Virus record (IMG/VR): IMGVR_UViG_3300036652_000499
Span: 1-22,761 of that record
Length of the DNA: 22,761 nucleotides
Direction: 5' to 3' (one strand)
From: a virus
The position numbers were made by a program, and so were the translations under genes. Shown here piece after piece: positions 1 to 7,694 of the stretch. Under the pieces are notes generated by a model that saw only the letters and a list, made by a program, of their open reading frames with translations, was not told the origin of the DNA and searched no databases. How positions within the stretch are numbered: position 1 is the first letter of the stretch; the number at the start of each line of letters is the position of its first letter.

Positions 1-110
1 GACCCAGAGGAGTCTTGGAGCATCGGGGCATTGGCCTGCAATGAACTCTGCTGAGCGTTATCTAGAATCTGTCTGACTAAGGCGGTACTGGCGGGAGTGC
101 TGTTATCCAT
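1..110 (-). CDS. Partial hypothetical protein, N-terminus only (runs off the window)
   Basis: An open frame begins with ATG at 110 and continues to the left edge, giving 36 residues that start MDNSTPASTALVRQILDNAQ and are polar and Ser/Gln-rich. The start codon shares one base with the TAA stop of the preceding Gln/Ala-rich gene (TAATG). This is the same coupling used by many other gene pairs in this window and is the main reason for calling it real. Too little is present to name a family. From its position it probably belongs to the same virion or tail block. Confidence 0.6.
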   Translation of the reverse strand, partial: MDNSTPASTALVRQILDNAQQSSLQANAPMLQDSSG

Positions 111-1075
111 TAGAAGCTTATATTAAAGTTTGGTACTGAAGTATTGACACCACTGAACCCGCCGCCTCCAGCCTGCTTATCAAGGTTGGAGAGGATGCTA
201 GCGAACTGGCTGGTGTTACCGCCTTGGAGGGCTGATATAGCTTGCTGGAGCTGGCTCGCCACGTTACCGCTTTGGAGTGTGTTGCCGCCGCCCTGGACGT
301 TGGTCTGGTTCTGGGCGTTGTAGACCGACTGCTGCCAGGCAAGCGTCTGCTTGGCCACTTCTGCCTGCATCATCTGGGCGGAAGCGGATTCGGCTGCTGC
401 CTGGGCCTGTATATAACCGTTATAGGCGTCCTGATATGCTTTCACCTGCTGAGCGGTAAGGAAGCCCTGCTGCTGCTGGAGCCCTTCTACCTGGGTCATT
501 ACCTGACCAGCTGTCTGCATCTGTTGTGTGGCATTGCTGTAGAGCGCCTGGTAGTTCTGGGAAGCTAGCTGAGCTCCAGCGAGTTGCTGGGTTGTTTGCT
601 GGTTGGCAGCACCGGCGGCAGCACTGTACATACCAAGCTGGTTCTGGAGTGCATTATTCGCATTCGTTAGCTGGGCATTGACGTTGCCAGCCATGTTGGT
701 GTAGTTCTGGGCTTCCTGACCAGCGGTTGCGCCAGAGTAGTTACCCATCTGGTTCGTAGCCTGGGGAAGCTGAGCCATTATGTTCTCACCGGCTGTCAGG
801 TTTTTGGCAGCAGCCTGCGTGGTAGCTGGGTTGTAGCCGAGCTGAGCCTGCTGTTGGTTCTGGCGCTGGGAGAATACATCACCAAAGTTCGTATTAGCTA
901 GCTGATTATTATAGTTCTGTAGGTTTTGGTATGCCTGCTGAGCCTGACCATAGGTCTGCTGATACTGGTTCTGTGTCTGAGCGGACTGTGTATCGTACTG
1001 GTTCTGAAGCTGCTGGCCTTTAGATTGAGCCTGGCCTATTAGTGCGCTGGTTGCTGCTTGATTGGTTGGTGCCAT
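110..1075 (-). CDS. Gln/Ala/Asn-rich virion-associated protein (possible internal or ejection protein)
   Basis: This 321-residue protein consists almost entirely of Gln, Ala, Asn, Thr and Tyr. Short helical QA/QN-rich segments run through the first 260 residues, and a Gly-rich patch lies near the C-terminus. No enzyme motif, signal peptide or membrane segment is visible. The start was placed at 1075 and not at the upstream in-frame ATG at 1090, because a GGAGGA Shine-Dalgarno lies between them, 3-8 bases before the second ATG. It follows a terminator (1089-1113), so it begins a new block and is coupled by TAATG to the next gene. Long Gln/Ala-rich helical proteins late in a virion module are often internal or DNA-ejection proteins. 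That role is inferred from composition and position only; a tail-tip or fibre-associated protein is equally possible. Confidence 0.6.
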   Translation of the reverse strand: MAPTNQAATSALIGQAQSKGQQLQNQYDTQSAQTQNQYQQTYGQAQQAYQNLQNYNNQLANTNFGDVFSQRQNQQQAQLGYNPATTQAAAKNLTAGENIMAQLPQATNQMGNYSGATAGQEAQNYTNMAGNVNAQLTNANNALQNQLGMYSAAAGAANQQTTQQLAGAQLASQNYQALYSNATQQMQTAGQVMTQVEGLQQQQGFLTAQQVKAYQDAYNGYIQAQAAAESASAQMMQAEVAKQTLAWQQSVYNAQNQTNVQGGGNTLQSGNVASQLQQAISALQGGNTSQFASILSNLDKQAGGGGFSGVNTSVPNFNISF

Positions 1076-1088
1076 TATTCCTCCAAAC

Positions 1089-1113
1089 AAAAAAGACAGC
1101 GTAGGGCTGCCTT
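1089..1113 (-). terminator. Intrinsic terminator upstream of the Gln/Ala-rich gene
   Basis: On the minus strand an 8-bp stem (1106-1113 with 1093-1100, one G-U pair, 5-base loop) is followed by a run of six T at 1094-1089. Eighteen bases of its plus-strand sequence (1085-1102) are identical to those of the terminator at 18169-18192. Confidence 0.75.
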
Positions 1114-1138
1114 AGTGCTTTCTAGGTTTAGTATATCA

Positions 1139-1495
1139 CTACGGAACCAGTATCTTGTAGGTGTACGAGCAGGCATACGACGGGATGCCAGATCCACTGC
1201 TATCTATCTGAGTAGCAGTTATGTACAGGTTAGTGGCATCCAGAGAGGCGTAGAGCCAGAGAGTGTTATCTCCCGGAGCATAGGCGACGATATGTCTGTC
1301 TCCGCCAGCATCAGTCATAGATACCTGCCAGAGAAGATTGTCCGAGCCGAAACCGTGGGGGATGGTTACGGTAGCGAAGTTGTCACTGCTGGGGGGCGCA
1401 GCTGGAACCGTGAATGTACCGCTTCCTTCCATCCATATCTTATTCGAGCTGGCACCCGAGTAAAGTTGGATTTTGGACCAATCAATCGTGCTCAC
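1139..1495 (-). CDS. Small virion protein, YSG paralogue 3 (tail or decoration)
   Basis: The 118-residue protein opens with DWSKIQLYSG and is otherwise beta-rich. A central IPHGFGSDNLLWQVS segment resembles the 'PHGLG-hydrophobic' beta motif common in small phage tail proteins. The two genes just upstream (1492-1839 and 1839-2156) begin with the same D-x-SK(L/I)-x-x-YSG pattern, so these are three tandem paralogues. The start is GTG at 1495, overlapping the TGA stop of the previous gene in a GTGA tetranucleotide. The gene ends just before a terminator, so it closes its operon. A virion role is inferred from position and composition; the exact part of the particle is unknown. Confidence 0.65.
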   Translation of the reverse strand: MSTIDWSKIQLYSGASSNKIWMEGSGTFTVPAAPPSSDNFATVTIPHGFGSDNLLWQVSMTDAGGDRHIVAYAPGDNTLWLYASLDATNLYITATQIDSSGSGIPSYACSYTYKILVP

Positions 1496-1839
1496 GACTG
1501 CGGCTCCGCGTAGATACGGTAGTAAATAGTCCCTGTATGAGTAACGGAATCATCGTTCTCCATAGTTACTGATATGGTGGTAGTGGTGACAGTTATATCG
1601 TCTACTTGGATTAAGTTACCATCTATGCTGAAAGATGATGCCCCGGAGAACATCTGAAAGTACGCGCTATCGCTGAAGACATACCAGAGCTTAACGTACG
1701 GTATATAGCCCAGGTTATGCGTAATCGTGAAAGTCGGAAAAGCGAATGACGCGATAGAGAACGGGAGGTTCCCTTTCAGCGCGATCCGTTCATAACGGCT
1801 GCCTGAGTAGAACGATAGTTTACTAAGATCAACTGCCAT
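1492..1839 (-). CDS. Small virion protein, YSG paralogue 2 (tail or decoration)
   Basis: The 115-residue protein starts MAVDLSKLSFYSG and contains FTITHNLGYIPYVKLWYVF, the counterpart of the PHGFG segment in the next gene. The longer frame that starts at 1863 was rejected. The ATG at 1839 overlaps the TAA stop of the upstream gene by one base (TAATG), and only from this start does the YSG motif fall at the same distance from the N-terminus as in its two neighbours. The protein is beta-rich, with no membrane segment or catalytic motif. It is the middle copy of three tandem paralogues. A virion surface or tail accessory role is inferred. Confidence 0.65.
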   Translation of the reverse strand: MAVDLSKLSFYSGSRYERIALKGNLPFSIASFAFPTFTITHNLGYIPYVKLWYVFSDSAYFQMFSGASSFSIDGNLIQVDDITVTTTTISVTMENDDSVTHTGTIYYRIYAEPQS

Positions 1840-2156
1840 TAGTGGATCACCGTATCTGACCACACGAAGTACCGTGCATTACCTGAGGCCGGTGCATTGA
1901 TAAAGATTTTTCCCGACTGCAAATATGTATAGAAGCTTTGGCCACCCGCGAACCGGCCAGTCGTGCTGTATTGCCCTACCTGATGCCATACGTTACTTTG
2001 TTCGAATTGGACTTCGTAAATAGGAACCGAGGGAAGGCTCCCAGTAACCGTGTATATGGCCGTGATGCCGCTGCCGACAGCCACGGTTCCACTATCTACG
2101 AGCTGGTCAATGTCCCAGCCGCTGTAGTAGTTTAGTTTGCTATCGTCTACGCTCAC
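1839..2156 (-). CDS. Small virion protein, YSG paralogue 1 (tail or decoration)
   Basis: The 105-residue protein begins MSVDDSKLNYYSGWDIDQLVDSG, followed by beta-rich sequence with a VPIYEVQFEQSNVWHQVGQY stretch. The start is GTG at 2156, overlapping the TGA stop of the upstream gene (GTGA). Its N-terminal motif matches the two following genes, although the remainder has diverged, which suggests repeated duplication with separate specialisation of the body. No known domain was recognised. The three copies could be subunits of one complex or alternative versions of the same part. Confidence 0.62.
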   Translation of the reverse strand: MSVDDSKLNYYSGWDIDQLVDSGTVAVGSGITAIYTVTGSLPSVPIYEVQFEQSNVWHQVGQYSTTGRFAGGQSFYTYLQSGKIFINAPASGNARYFVWSDTVIH

Positions 2157-2515
2157 GAGAATGCCGAGAATACGTCAACGCCAGGTTTGCTGATCGCCAT
2201 ACCGGCCGTCCCGTCGGGGAGAATGCCGATTAGCACCTGGGTGACTCCGTTATTAGTTACTTCAATGACCCCAGTCGTGTTGCTGGCATCGGTGTTGTTC
2301 AGGGTTATCGTGCCATTATTCAGGGTGATGCCATAAGTTCCATCAGACTGCAGGCCCTGGATAATCACCGGATTTCCAAATGGATCAAACCAGGTTTCGG
2401 TGCTGTAGTCGTTCTTGTAGATGAGCTGGCTGTCGTCTGCATTGTTCACTGGCACCCCGACTTTGCTCACCTTCACACCGAAGAAAGTGTTCTGAATATT
2501 GGCGTTAAGACCCAT
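2153..2515 (-). CDS. Small beta-rich virion protein of unknown family
   Basis: The 120-residue protein contains FFGVKVSKVGVPVNNADDSQLIYKNDYSTETWFDPFGNPVI, then repetitive Asn/Thr-rich short strands (GTITLNNTDASNTTGVIEV), and ends in a 'GILPDGTAGMAISKPGVDVFSAFS' type segment. Such sequence is typical of a beta-structured tail or fibre accessory protein whose last residues pack on another subunit. The ATG at 2515 overlaps the TGA of the upstream gene by one base (TGATG), and its own stop overlaps the GTG of the next gene, so it is translationally coupled on both sides. The family is unrecognised. Confidence 0.62.
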   Translation of the reverse strand: MGLNANIQNTFFGVKVSKVGVPVNNADDSQLIYKNDYSTETWFDPFGNPVIIQGLQSDGTYGITLNNGTITLNNTDASNTTGVIEVTNNGVTQVLIGILPDGTAGMAISKPGVDVFSAFS

Positions 2516-2868
2516 CAGGCGCTATTCCCCGATCCAACATTGGCACTCTGGAAGCCCTGGAAGTACCGGCTGGTTCCGGAAACATCCTGCTGGGTGATGC
2601 TACTCTGGTTGACCTGCTGACCAGAACTACTACCGCCATATATGGTGTAGGGAGCGCTCATCGGGTTGCTCATGCCCTGGAAGAATAGCAGGGCCTCCAG
2701 GCTAACGTAGGGAACTGCCGGGAAACCTGGCTCCACGTCGGTATCAGTCTTGGGCGTCTGGATACCGAAGTTCATGTTGCCGAAGATCGGGGTCGAAGAG
2801 AAACTCAGGTTCGGCGCGTTCTGCGACTCTGCTTGGACGATGTTGCTGCTGGGATCTGCGAAGTCCAT
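2515..2868 (-). CDS. Hypothetical virion protein
   Basis: The 117-residue protein is rich in Ser, Gln, Asn and Pro. It has a central VPYVSLEALLFFQGMSNPMSAPY segment and a polar Gln/Ser-rich C-terminal half. The ATG at 2868 is preceded by AAAGG, which lies across the end of the upstream gene. The downstream gene starts on its stop codon (TGATG). No family, membrane helix or enzyme motif was recognised. Its position directly after the large beta-rich tail protein suggests an accessory or capping subunit; this is inference only. Confidence 0.6.
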   Translation of the reverse strand: MDFADPSSNIVQAESQNAPNLSFSSTPIFGNMNFGIQTPKTDTDVEPGFPAVPYVSLEALLFFQGMSNPMSAPYTIYGGSSSGQQVNQSSITQQDVSGTSRYFQGFQSANVGSGNSA

Positions 2869-2871
2869 AGA

Positions 2872-4956
2872 CTACCTTTCGTTCGGGAGAAGATCGACTT
2901 CGGCCGGGAGGCTGTCGACTTCTTCCGTTATACCAAGTATAACCGGTGGCGCAGTGGCGGCAGTGCAGGTACCGCTAAAACCCCACTGCAGTTCGTGGAA
3001 ACGAGCGTTGTTCTGCTCCATGAATACCTCGGTATCGCCAGCCGTAGCGGTCGGTCCGGTCACCGTAGTGCCTCGGTCGATAGCGTAGAACGGCGTCAGC
3101 GTACATCCGGTTGGGAGTGCTTCGAAGGTAATCTTGTACCGGACAGCCATCTTCTCCTTATAGACCGCTCCGCCGTCGAAGATCAGCGACTGCCAGTAGA
3201 AGGTGCTAGCCGGAGCACTGAGATTATCCACTACATCGAGACCGTAGTGGGTGACGCTGCTGCCGTCGGTATACTGCCAGCTGTTATACAGACTATCGAC
3301 GAAGTTTACGGCTGCGCCGACTTTGAGGTTGGTACTTCCGGTGCTGGATATCAGGCCGTGGGATTGAGTGTAGCTGTAGCCGAAGCTGTTCGGGTAGGTT
3401 AGTTCCGGTGTTCCCCACGACCAGATGCCGTAGGTCAGGTTCGTGTTGGTAGAACTGCCTGGATAGGCCATGTAGAGGATGTTGTAGCGGCTGGTGAAGC
3501 CATTCGGATATACCACCGTGCTGTCGGTGGTACCGAGGAAGTCGGTGTTCTCGGTAACGAACTTCCTCACCTTTATGACCGTCTGGCCACCGCTCCAGGC
3601 GTAGAGGCTACCTGCACACTCGAAGTACGTGATGTTGTTGAACGTATAGAGCCCGTACGGACTGCCCATCGGCAGCGTAATCAGGAAGTTCGGGGCACTC
3701 GTGCTGCCATCCCAGAAGTACAGCGTACCGAGCTGCGCGTTTCGAGCAGCGTCGTTACTACGTCTTTCAGTAGCAATAACGAGATACTGATTGTTCACCG
3801 ATAAACCGCATACTTCATCACCTGGTCGGAAGGTAAGGGTATGGCGCTGCCAGGAGTTGTTGCTCGGGTTCTTGTCGTTGAAAAAGTTGTATGTGCTGAG
3901 ATATTCTCCATTCCCTATACAGAGGAGCGGCTGGCCAGTACCAGTAAAGAACGCTGTTGGGTGCCAGCCATTGTTGGTCTGGACTAGCCGGTACGCGAAT
4001 AGCAAGAAGCAGCAGGTCGAGAGATCGCCCGCGGTCAGCACCGACACGGAAGCGTCCTGTACCGTACTCGTAAGATGGAAATGGTACGTTGCCGTGCCGC
4101 CTATGTTGCTGGCGTTGACGAATGCTCTGACCTGGCTGCCGAAGATAAAGTTGTTCCAACCGCTTACCATGTTGGCATGAGTTATTGTCGCGCTACCAAG
4201 ATTGTTGTTGAGCGCATCGTGCATGGTTAGGGTGAAGTTACCGGTACCGATCGTCGGTATCCAGACTGCTACCGAGTAGAACGGTTCGATGTCAGGGGCG
4301 AAGAAGCAGAAGTTTTGGGCGTTCTCGATAATCGAAGCTGGAGGAACGTAACTACTGATGAAACTGGAGTTAATCGTTACCTGTGTAGGGTCGGTGATGC
4401 TAATGGTGCTGCCGACTACCTGAGCATTGTTACGATTGGTGCTGTCGAATAAACCGTCATCTGGGTTGTAGAGGTTGACGCAGCCGTTGGCAACGCTGGC
4501 GGATTGGGCGAACTGGTTCTGTCGGAAGGCTGGTTCGTTAGCACCGCCACGAGTAACTCTACCGTACATGCTGACCGTAGTCTGACCAGGGATATACAAC
4601 TGATCGGTAATCTGGCAGTAGAGCAGTCCTGCGCTTCCGTTCTCGGTTAGCTGGCCTACGTTACTTACGACATTGTTTGTATCAATCTCGTATATGTATC
4701 CTTTATCACCTACCGCCCAACGCACACCATCTAAGTCCTGGTCAATTGCAGTGACAAGATCACGCAAGTTTGTAGATATTGAAGTGCTGGCCGGTAGTAC
4801 TGACATCTGGCTCGGGAAGGTACGGAAGTCCAAGTTCCGGCTATTGTAGAACGAGTTGGCAATGCCCATCTTGAAGTCGAGCGCCATACCAGCATAGAAG
4901 TACTGGTTGTTTATCTTGAACTTCTCGGAGTTCTTTACCTTCGGTTGGCTATACAT
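2872..4956 (-). CDS. Large beta-rich tail protein, possibly propeller-like (nozzle or hub type)
   Basis: This protein of about 694 residues is almost wholly beta-rich. It shows repeated short strand pairs such as GVRWAVGDKGYIYEIDTNN, AGLLYCQITDQLYIPG and TLYFWDGSTSAPNF. These look like blades of a beta-propeller, each reporting an aromatic/Gly 'value' strand. The N-terminal NSFYNSRNLDFRTFPSQMSVLPAS segment is of a type seen in uncharacterised phage tail proteins. The ATG at 4956 was chosen. Upstream in-frame TTG (4968) and GTG (4962) codons also exist and would add 2-4 residues; the whole start region overlaps the end of the upstream LamG gene. The C-terminus is acidic and leucine-rich. A role as tail hub, nozzle or large baseplate subunit is inferred from size, composition and position. 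Confidence 0.65.
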   Translation of the reverse strand: MYSQPKVKNSEKFKINNQYFYAGMALDFKMGIANSFYNSRNLDFRTFPSQMSVLPASTSISTNLRDLVTAIDQDLDGVRWAVGDKGYIYEIDTNNVVSNVGQLTENGSAGLLYCQITDQLYIPGQTTVSMYGRVTRGGANEPAFRQNQFAQSASVANGCVNLYNPDDGLFDSTNRNNAQVVGSTISITDPTQVTINSSFISSYVPPASIIENAQNFCFFAPDIEPFYSVAVWIPTIGTGNFTLTMHDALNNNLGSATITHANMVSGWNNFIFGSQVRAFVNASNIGGTATYHFHLTSTVQDASVSVLTAGDLSTCCFLLFAYRLVQTNNGWHPTAFFTGTGQPLLCIGNGEYLSTYNFFNDKNPSNNSWQRHTLTFRPGDEVCGLSVNNQYLVIATERRSNDAARNAQLGTLYFWDGSTSAPNFLITLPMGSPYGLYTFNNITYFECAGSLYAWSGGQTVIKVRKFVTENTDFLGTTDSTVVYPNGFTSRYNILYMAYPGSSTNTNLTYGIWSWGTPELTYPNSFGYSYTQSHGLISSTGSTNLKVGAAVNFVDSLYNSWQYTDGSSVTHYGLDVVDNLSAPASTFYWQSLIFDGGAVYKEKMAVRYKITFEALPTGCTLTPFYAIDRGTTVTGPTATAGDTEVFMEQNNARFHELQWGFSGTCTAATAPPVILGITEEVDSLPAEVDLLPNER

Positions 4957-6775
4957 ATGCACACTCAAATGCTATGACGCTCGGCTGGAAGTCAGCGTGA
5001 ATAGCGAAAGCGCTGGTGGTGCCGCTTCCGTTCGGTCTTGCATTGAAGTAATAGATTGTTTGTGACGGAACGGTTACTGGGCTGGTTATACTAATGTTTG
5101 CCATAGCCTCAGCTATGCCAATAAAGTACATATTGGTATAGAATGGCGACGTGGACGACAATGAAGCACTCGTAGTAGAAAGGTCGAAACTGTTATTTAT
5201 ACTGCCCGAAGCATACCTTGTGTAATTATTCATCTGTATCATGCCAACCCACTCACCTGTTGGCACGGATAGTTGGGCGTTCATCCACTTGCTTGTCCCC
5301 TGCGCGACTGCCCCTTGGTCGAGGAAAGCAAGATACAGTGACGATACTGTCCACTTATCCGACCCTGCCGGGAAACCGAACGGTGTACGACTAACTGAGT
5401 ACTGCGGTGTGTTCAATGTCATATTTGGAATAGTGCATTGCTTACCCGTAAACATGGTGATCGTGGAACTTGTAATAGCGGTGATAATGCCGTACTCGGT
5501 GGCGTTGTAGGGGTTGGCGGCCTGGGTCGCAATCGCTCCACCGCCGGCCGTCAGGGTGTTAGCGTTGCTCGTCAGGTCGTTGAAGTTGCCACCGCCTTTG
5601 AAGAGTGCCACCAGGTTAGTCTCTGAACCGGTAAGGTTGATAGCCATGTTCGCTTGGATATTGGCTTGGGTCTGGCCGACTGACCAGACACGTACTTCCG
5701 ATAGATAACCGTTAAAAAATGAACTGGCAACGCCAGCGTTAGCTGCACCCATCGACAGGTTATTGGCTTGAGTGACGGTTGACGCAGCCGACGAAGCTAC
5801 ATTAGAGGCGATATTCGTACCATTCATATAGATAGCCATTGATTTAGTTGAAGCGTTAGTAACAGCAAAAGCTATATGCGTCCAAGTCTTTAGAGGTACG
5901 GACTGGTAGGAATCTATCTCGGTAAAAACACTAGAACCACCATAAAAACCCTTGATTTGACCGCTTGGCTTAATGACTAATGCCCATCCGCTAGTAATAG
6001 CGTCCGAACGACTAACAATATATTGGTCGCCTGATAGATATGAGTTCAGATACACCCACGCCTCACAAGTAAAGGCACTGGTGAAAGTTATACCGCTCGG
6101 ACTACTTTTGGTGGCGTACTGGTTGCTGGCCGAAGCGAACGCCATACACTGTGTCGGAGGAGTTACGCTACGAGATACCTTGACTTTCATTCCAGGGCTA
6201 AGAACGCCGGTCTGGTCAGTGCCAGTCGTGACGACGAACTCTCTGTTCCCGTTATTCGCGCTATAGGTAAGTGTCGTACCTATCGTGTTCCATCCCTGGG
6301 TGATCTGATTAGAGGTGATCGTACCGGATACGGTCAGATTACCCGTGATCGTAGCGTTGCCTGCGATACTCAGATTCGAGTTACCGGTAATCGTACCGGT
6401 TGCGGTCAGTGTACCGACCGTAATGTTACCGAAACTACCGCTGAAGGTAGCGTTGTTTATTGTCGGTGAGTTGATTATGGGATTGTTAATCGTCGGCGTG
6501 TTCTGCAGCACGAAAGCTCCGGTGCCGGTCGTGCTACCAGCGAACGTCGCGCTTATAGGCTGCCAACTGGTGCTAGTCCCGTTGCTGGTCAGGACGCTAT
6601 TAGGGTTTCCGGTAGGGTCACTTGCTCCGATACCTACCTTTGTCTCCAGCGCAATGACGGCTTCATTCTGCAGGCTCTGGCCATCAGCAAGGCTCGGGCT
6701 GTCGGTGTCGTCAGTCGAGGATGGGTTCGGGAGGCTGGTGCCATTGTCGATGGAAGTTGGGTAGTTGATTGCCAT
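4949..6775 (-). CDS. Tail fibre or receptor-binding protein with a LamG-like domain
   Basis: The 608-residue protein has three parts. Residues 1-52 (NYPTSIDNGTSLPNPSSTDDTDSPSLADGQ..., then NEAVIALETKVGIGAS) are shared with the fibre genes at 7695 and 8564 and probably form the attachment or trimer-initiation module. Residues about 85-160 are TPTINNP/TITGNLTVSG-type repeats, typical of a fibrous beta shaft. Residues about 205-375 look like a laminin-G/concanavalin-like lectin domain: CMAFASASNQYATK, FTCEAWVYLNS, WTHIAFAVTN, MAIYMNGT and FNGYLSEVRVWS are its recognisable strands. The ATG at 6775 has an AAGGA Shine-Dalgarno 8 bases upstream. Carbohydrate binding at the host surface is the usual role of LamG domains in phage fibres; the ligand is unknown. 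Confidence 0.8.
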   Translation of the reverse strand: MAINYPTSIDNGTSLPNPSSTDDTDSPSLADGQSLQNEAVIALETKVGIGASDPTGNPNSVLTSNGTSTSWQPISATFAGSTTGTGAFVLQNTPTINNPIINSPTINNATFSGSFGNITVGTLTATGTITGNSNLSIAGNATITGNLTVSGTITSNQITQGWNTIGTTLTYSANNGNREFVVTTGTDQTGVLSPGMKVKVSRSVTPPTQCMAFASASNQYATKSSPSGITFTSAFTCEAWVYLNSYLSGDQYIVSRSDAITSGWALVIKPSGQIKGFYGGSSVFTEIDSYQSVPLKTWTHIAFAVTNASTKSMAIYMNGTNIASNVASSAASTVTQANNLSMGAANAGVASSFFNGYLSEVRVWSVGQTQANIQANMAINLTGSETNLVALFKGGGNFNDLTSNANTLTAGGGAIATQAANPYNATEYGIITAITSSTITMFTGKQCTIPNMTLNTPQYSVSRTPFGFPAGSDKWTVSSLYLAFLDQGAVAQGTSKWMNAQLSVPTGEWVGMIQMNNYTRYASGSINNSFDLSTTSASLSSTSPFYTNMYFIGIAEAMANISITSPVTVPSQTIYYFNARPNGSGTTSAFAIHADFQPSVIAFECAYV

Positions 6776-6788
6776 TGTCTTGTCCTTA

Positions 6789-7685
6789 TCAGGTTATCGG
6801 TGGAGGTGGAATCATGAAGATTGAGTATCGGTACTGATCGGTCTGACCCTGCACCACGCCGGTCTGCTTGCTGGAGTAGTTCTCTCGGTATTGCTTCAGA
6901 AGGTCGTTGAACAATCCATTGTACAACTCCGCCGTAGCGCTATCCTTTCGCTTAAGGTAGAAGTTGTAGGCAGCGTAGTATACCAGTCCTAGGTGGTAGT
7001 CGGGCGGGATATCTGGGCAGTCACCGATGATGTAGCTAAGCCCTGAGCCACCGACACCAGCGTAGAAGTTGGCTAACTCCAGTACAGACACGCTGTCGAA
7101 AGTAGCGATCTGGTACCAGGCCTCGTTGAAGCGGTTTTGGATCTGAAACCACCTTCCTACAAAGCTGGCGTCCCAGGAGTTCGTGCTGCAGGCAATGGCT
7201 GTTCTGCCGTTCGATACGGTAGCCAAACCAGCCGTGACGTCAGCCTGGCTGAGCTCCAGCTGGGGCTCGTAGGATACGTTTAGGCTATTAACGGCGTTAG
7301 CGCTCGGGATAGGCCACAGACCGATCTCGTCTCTGCCTCGGATGAAGTAGTATGTCGGCACGTTGATAGTAACGGCTGGAATGACGTTTATCTTGTTCCA
7401 GAGGTACTCCGAATCGACCGGCTTAACCGGGTAGTTCAGACCGTTGCTGTTCACGTATACCTGGGTGACGCGTACGCAGTCTGGCGGCAGTTCGTAGTAC
7501 TGCTGATTGTTTATCAGGTTAGCGCTAGCCTGCTTGCGGGTCCAGTATCGCCGGGCGGAATTCTTGATAAGCTTCAGACCTTGATTAAGGTCCTGCTTGA
7601 TGTTAGCGAGGTCCTGACTATCCTGGGTCGTGTCGATACCGCAGATGTCTGCTGTTCTTGCTATTAGTTGTGTAAATGTCAACAT
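6789..7685 (-). CDS. Head-tail adaptor or connector-like protein
   Basis: The 298-residue protein begins MLTFTQLIARTADICGI, followed by a helical region (LANIKQDLNQGLKLIKNSARRYWTRKQ). It then has YYELPPDCVRVTQVYV and the pattern RGRDEIGLWPIPSANAVNSLNVSYEP. The helical N-terminal domain, 'ELPPD' strand and 'GLWPIP' strand resemble phage adaptor or connector proteins that bind below the portal. No accession-level match can be claimed. The C-terminal part is helical and Tyr-rich and ends in a Pro-rich tail. The start at 7685 has a strong AGGAGAG Shine-Dalgarno 7 bases away. It is unusual in lying between two fibre genes and not beside the portal. A fibre-adaptor role is the alternative. Confidence 0.55.
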   Translation of the reverse strand: MLTFTQLIARTADICGIDTTQDSQDLANIKQDLNQGLKLIKNSARRYWTRKQASANLINNQQYYELPPDCVRVTQVYVNSNGLNYPVKPVDSEYLWNKINVIPAVTINVPTYYFIRGRDEIGLWPIPSANAVNSLNVSYEPQLELSQADVTAGLATVSNGRTAIACSTNSWDASFVGRWFQIQNRFNEAWYQIATFDSVSVLELANFYAGVGGSGLSYIIGDCPDIPPDYHLGLVYYAAYNFYLKRKDSATAELYNGLFNDLLKQYRENYSSKQTGVVQGQTDQYRYSIFMIPPPPIT

Positions 7686-7694
7686 TATTCTCTC

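Noticed and set aside
1058-1513. 151-residue plus-strand open frame
   Set aside because: It crosses a terminator and the antisense of the YSG paralogue 3 gene, and is explained as a shadow.
2833-3402. 189-residue plus-strand open frame
   Set aside because: It lies opposite the large beta-rich tail protein; its sequence shows no motif and its start has no support.
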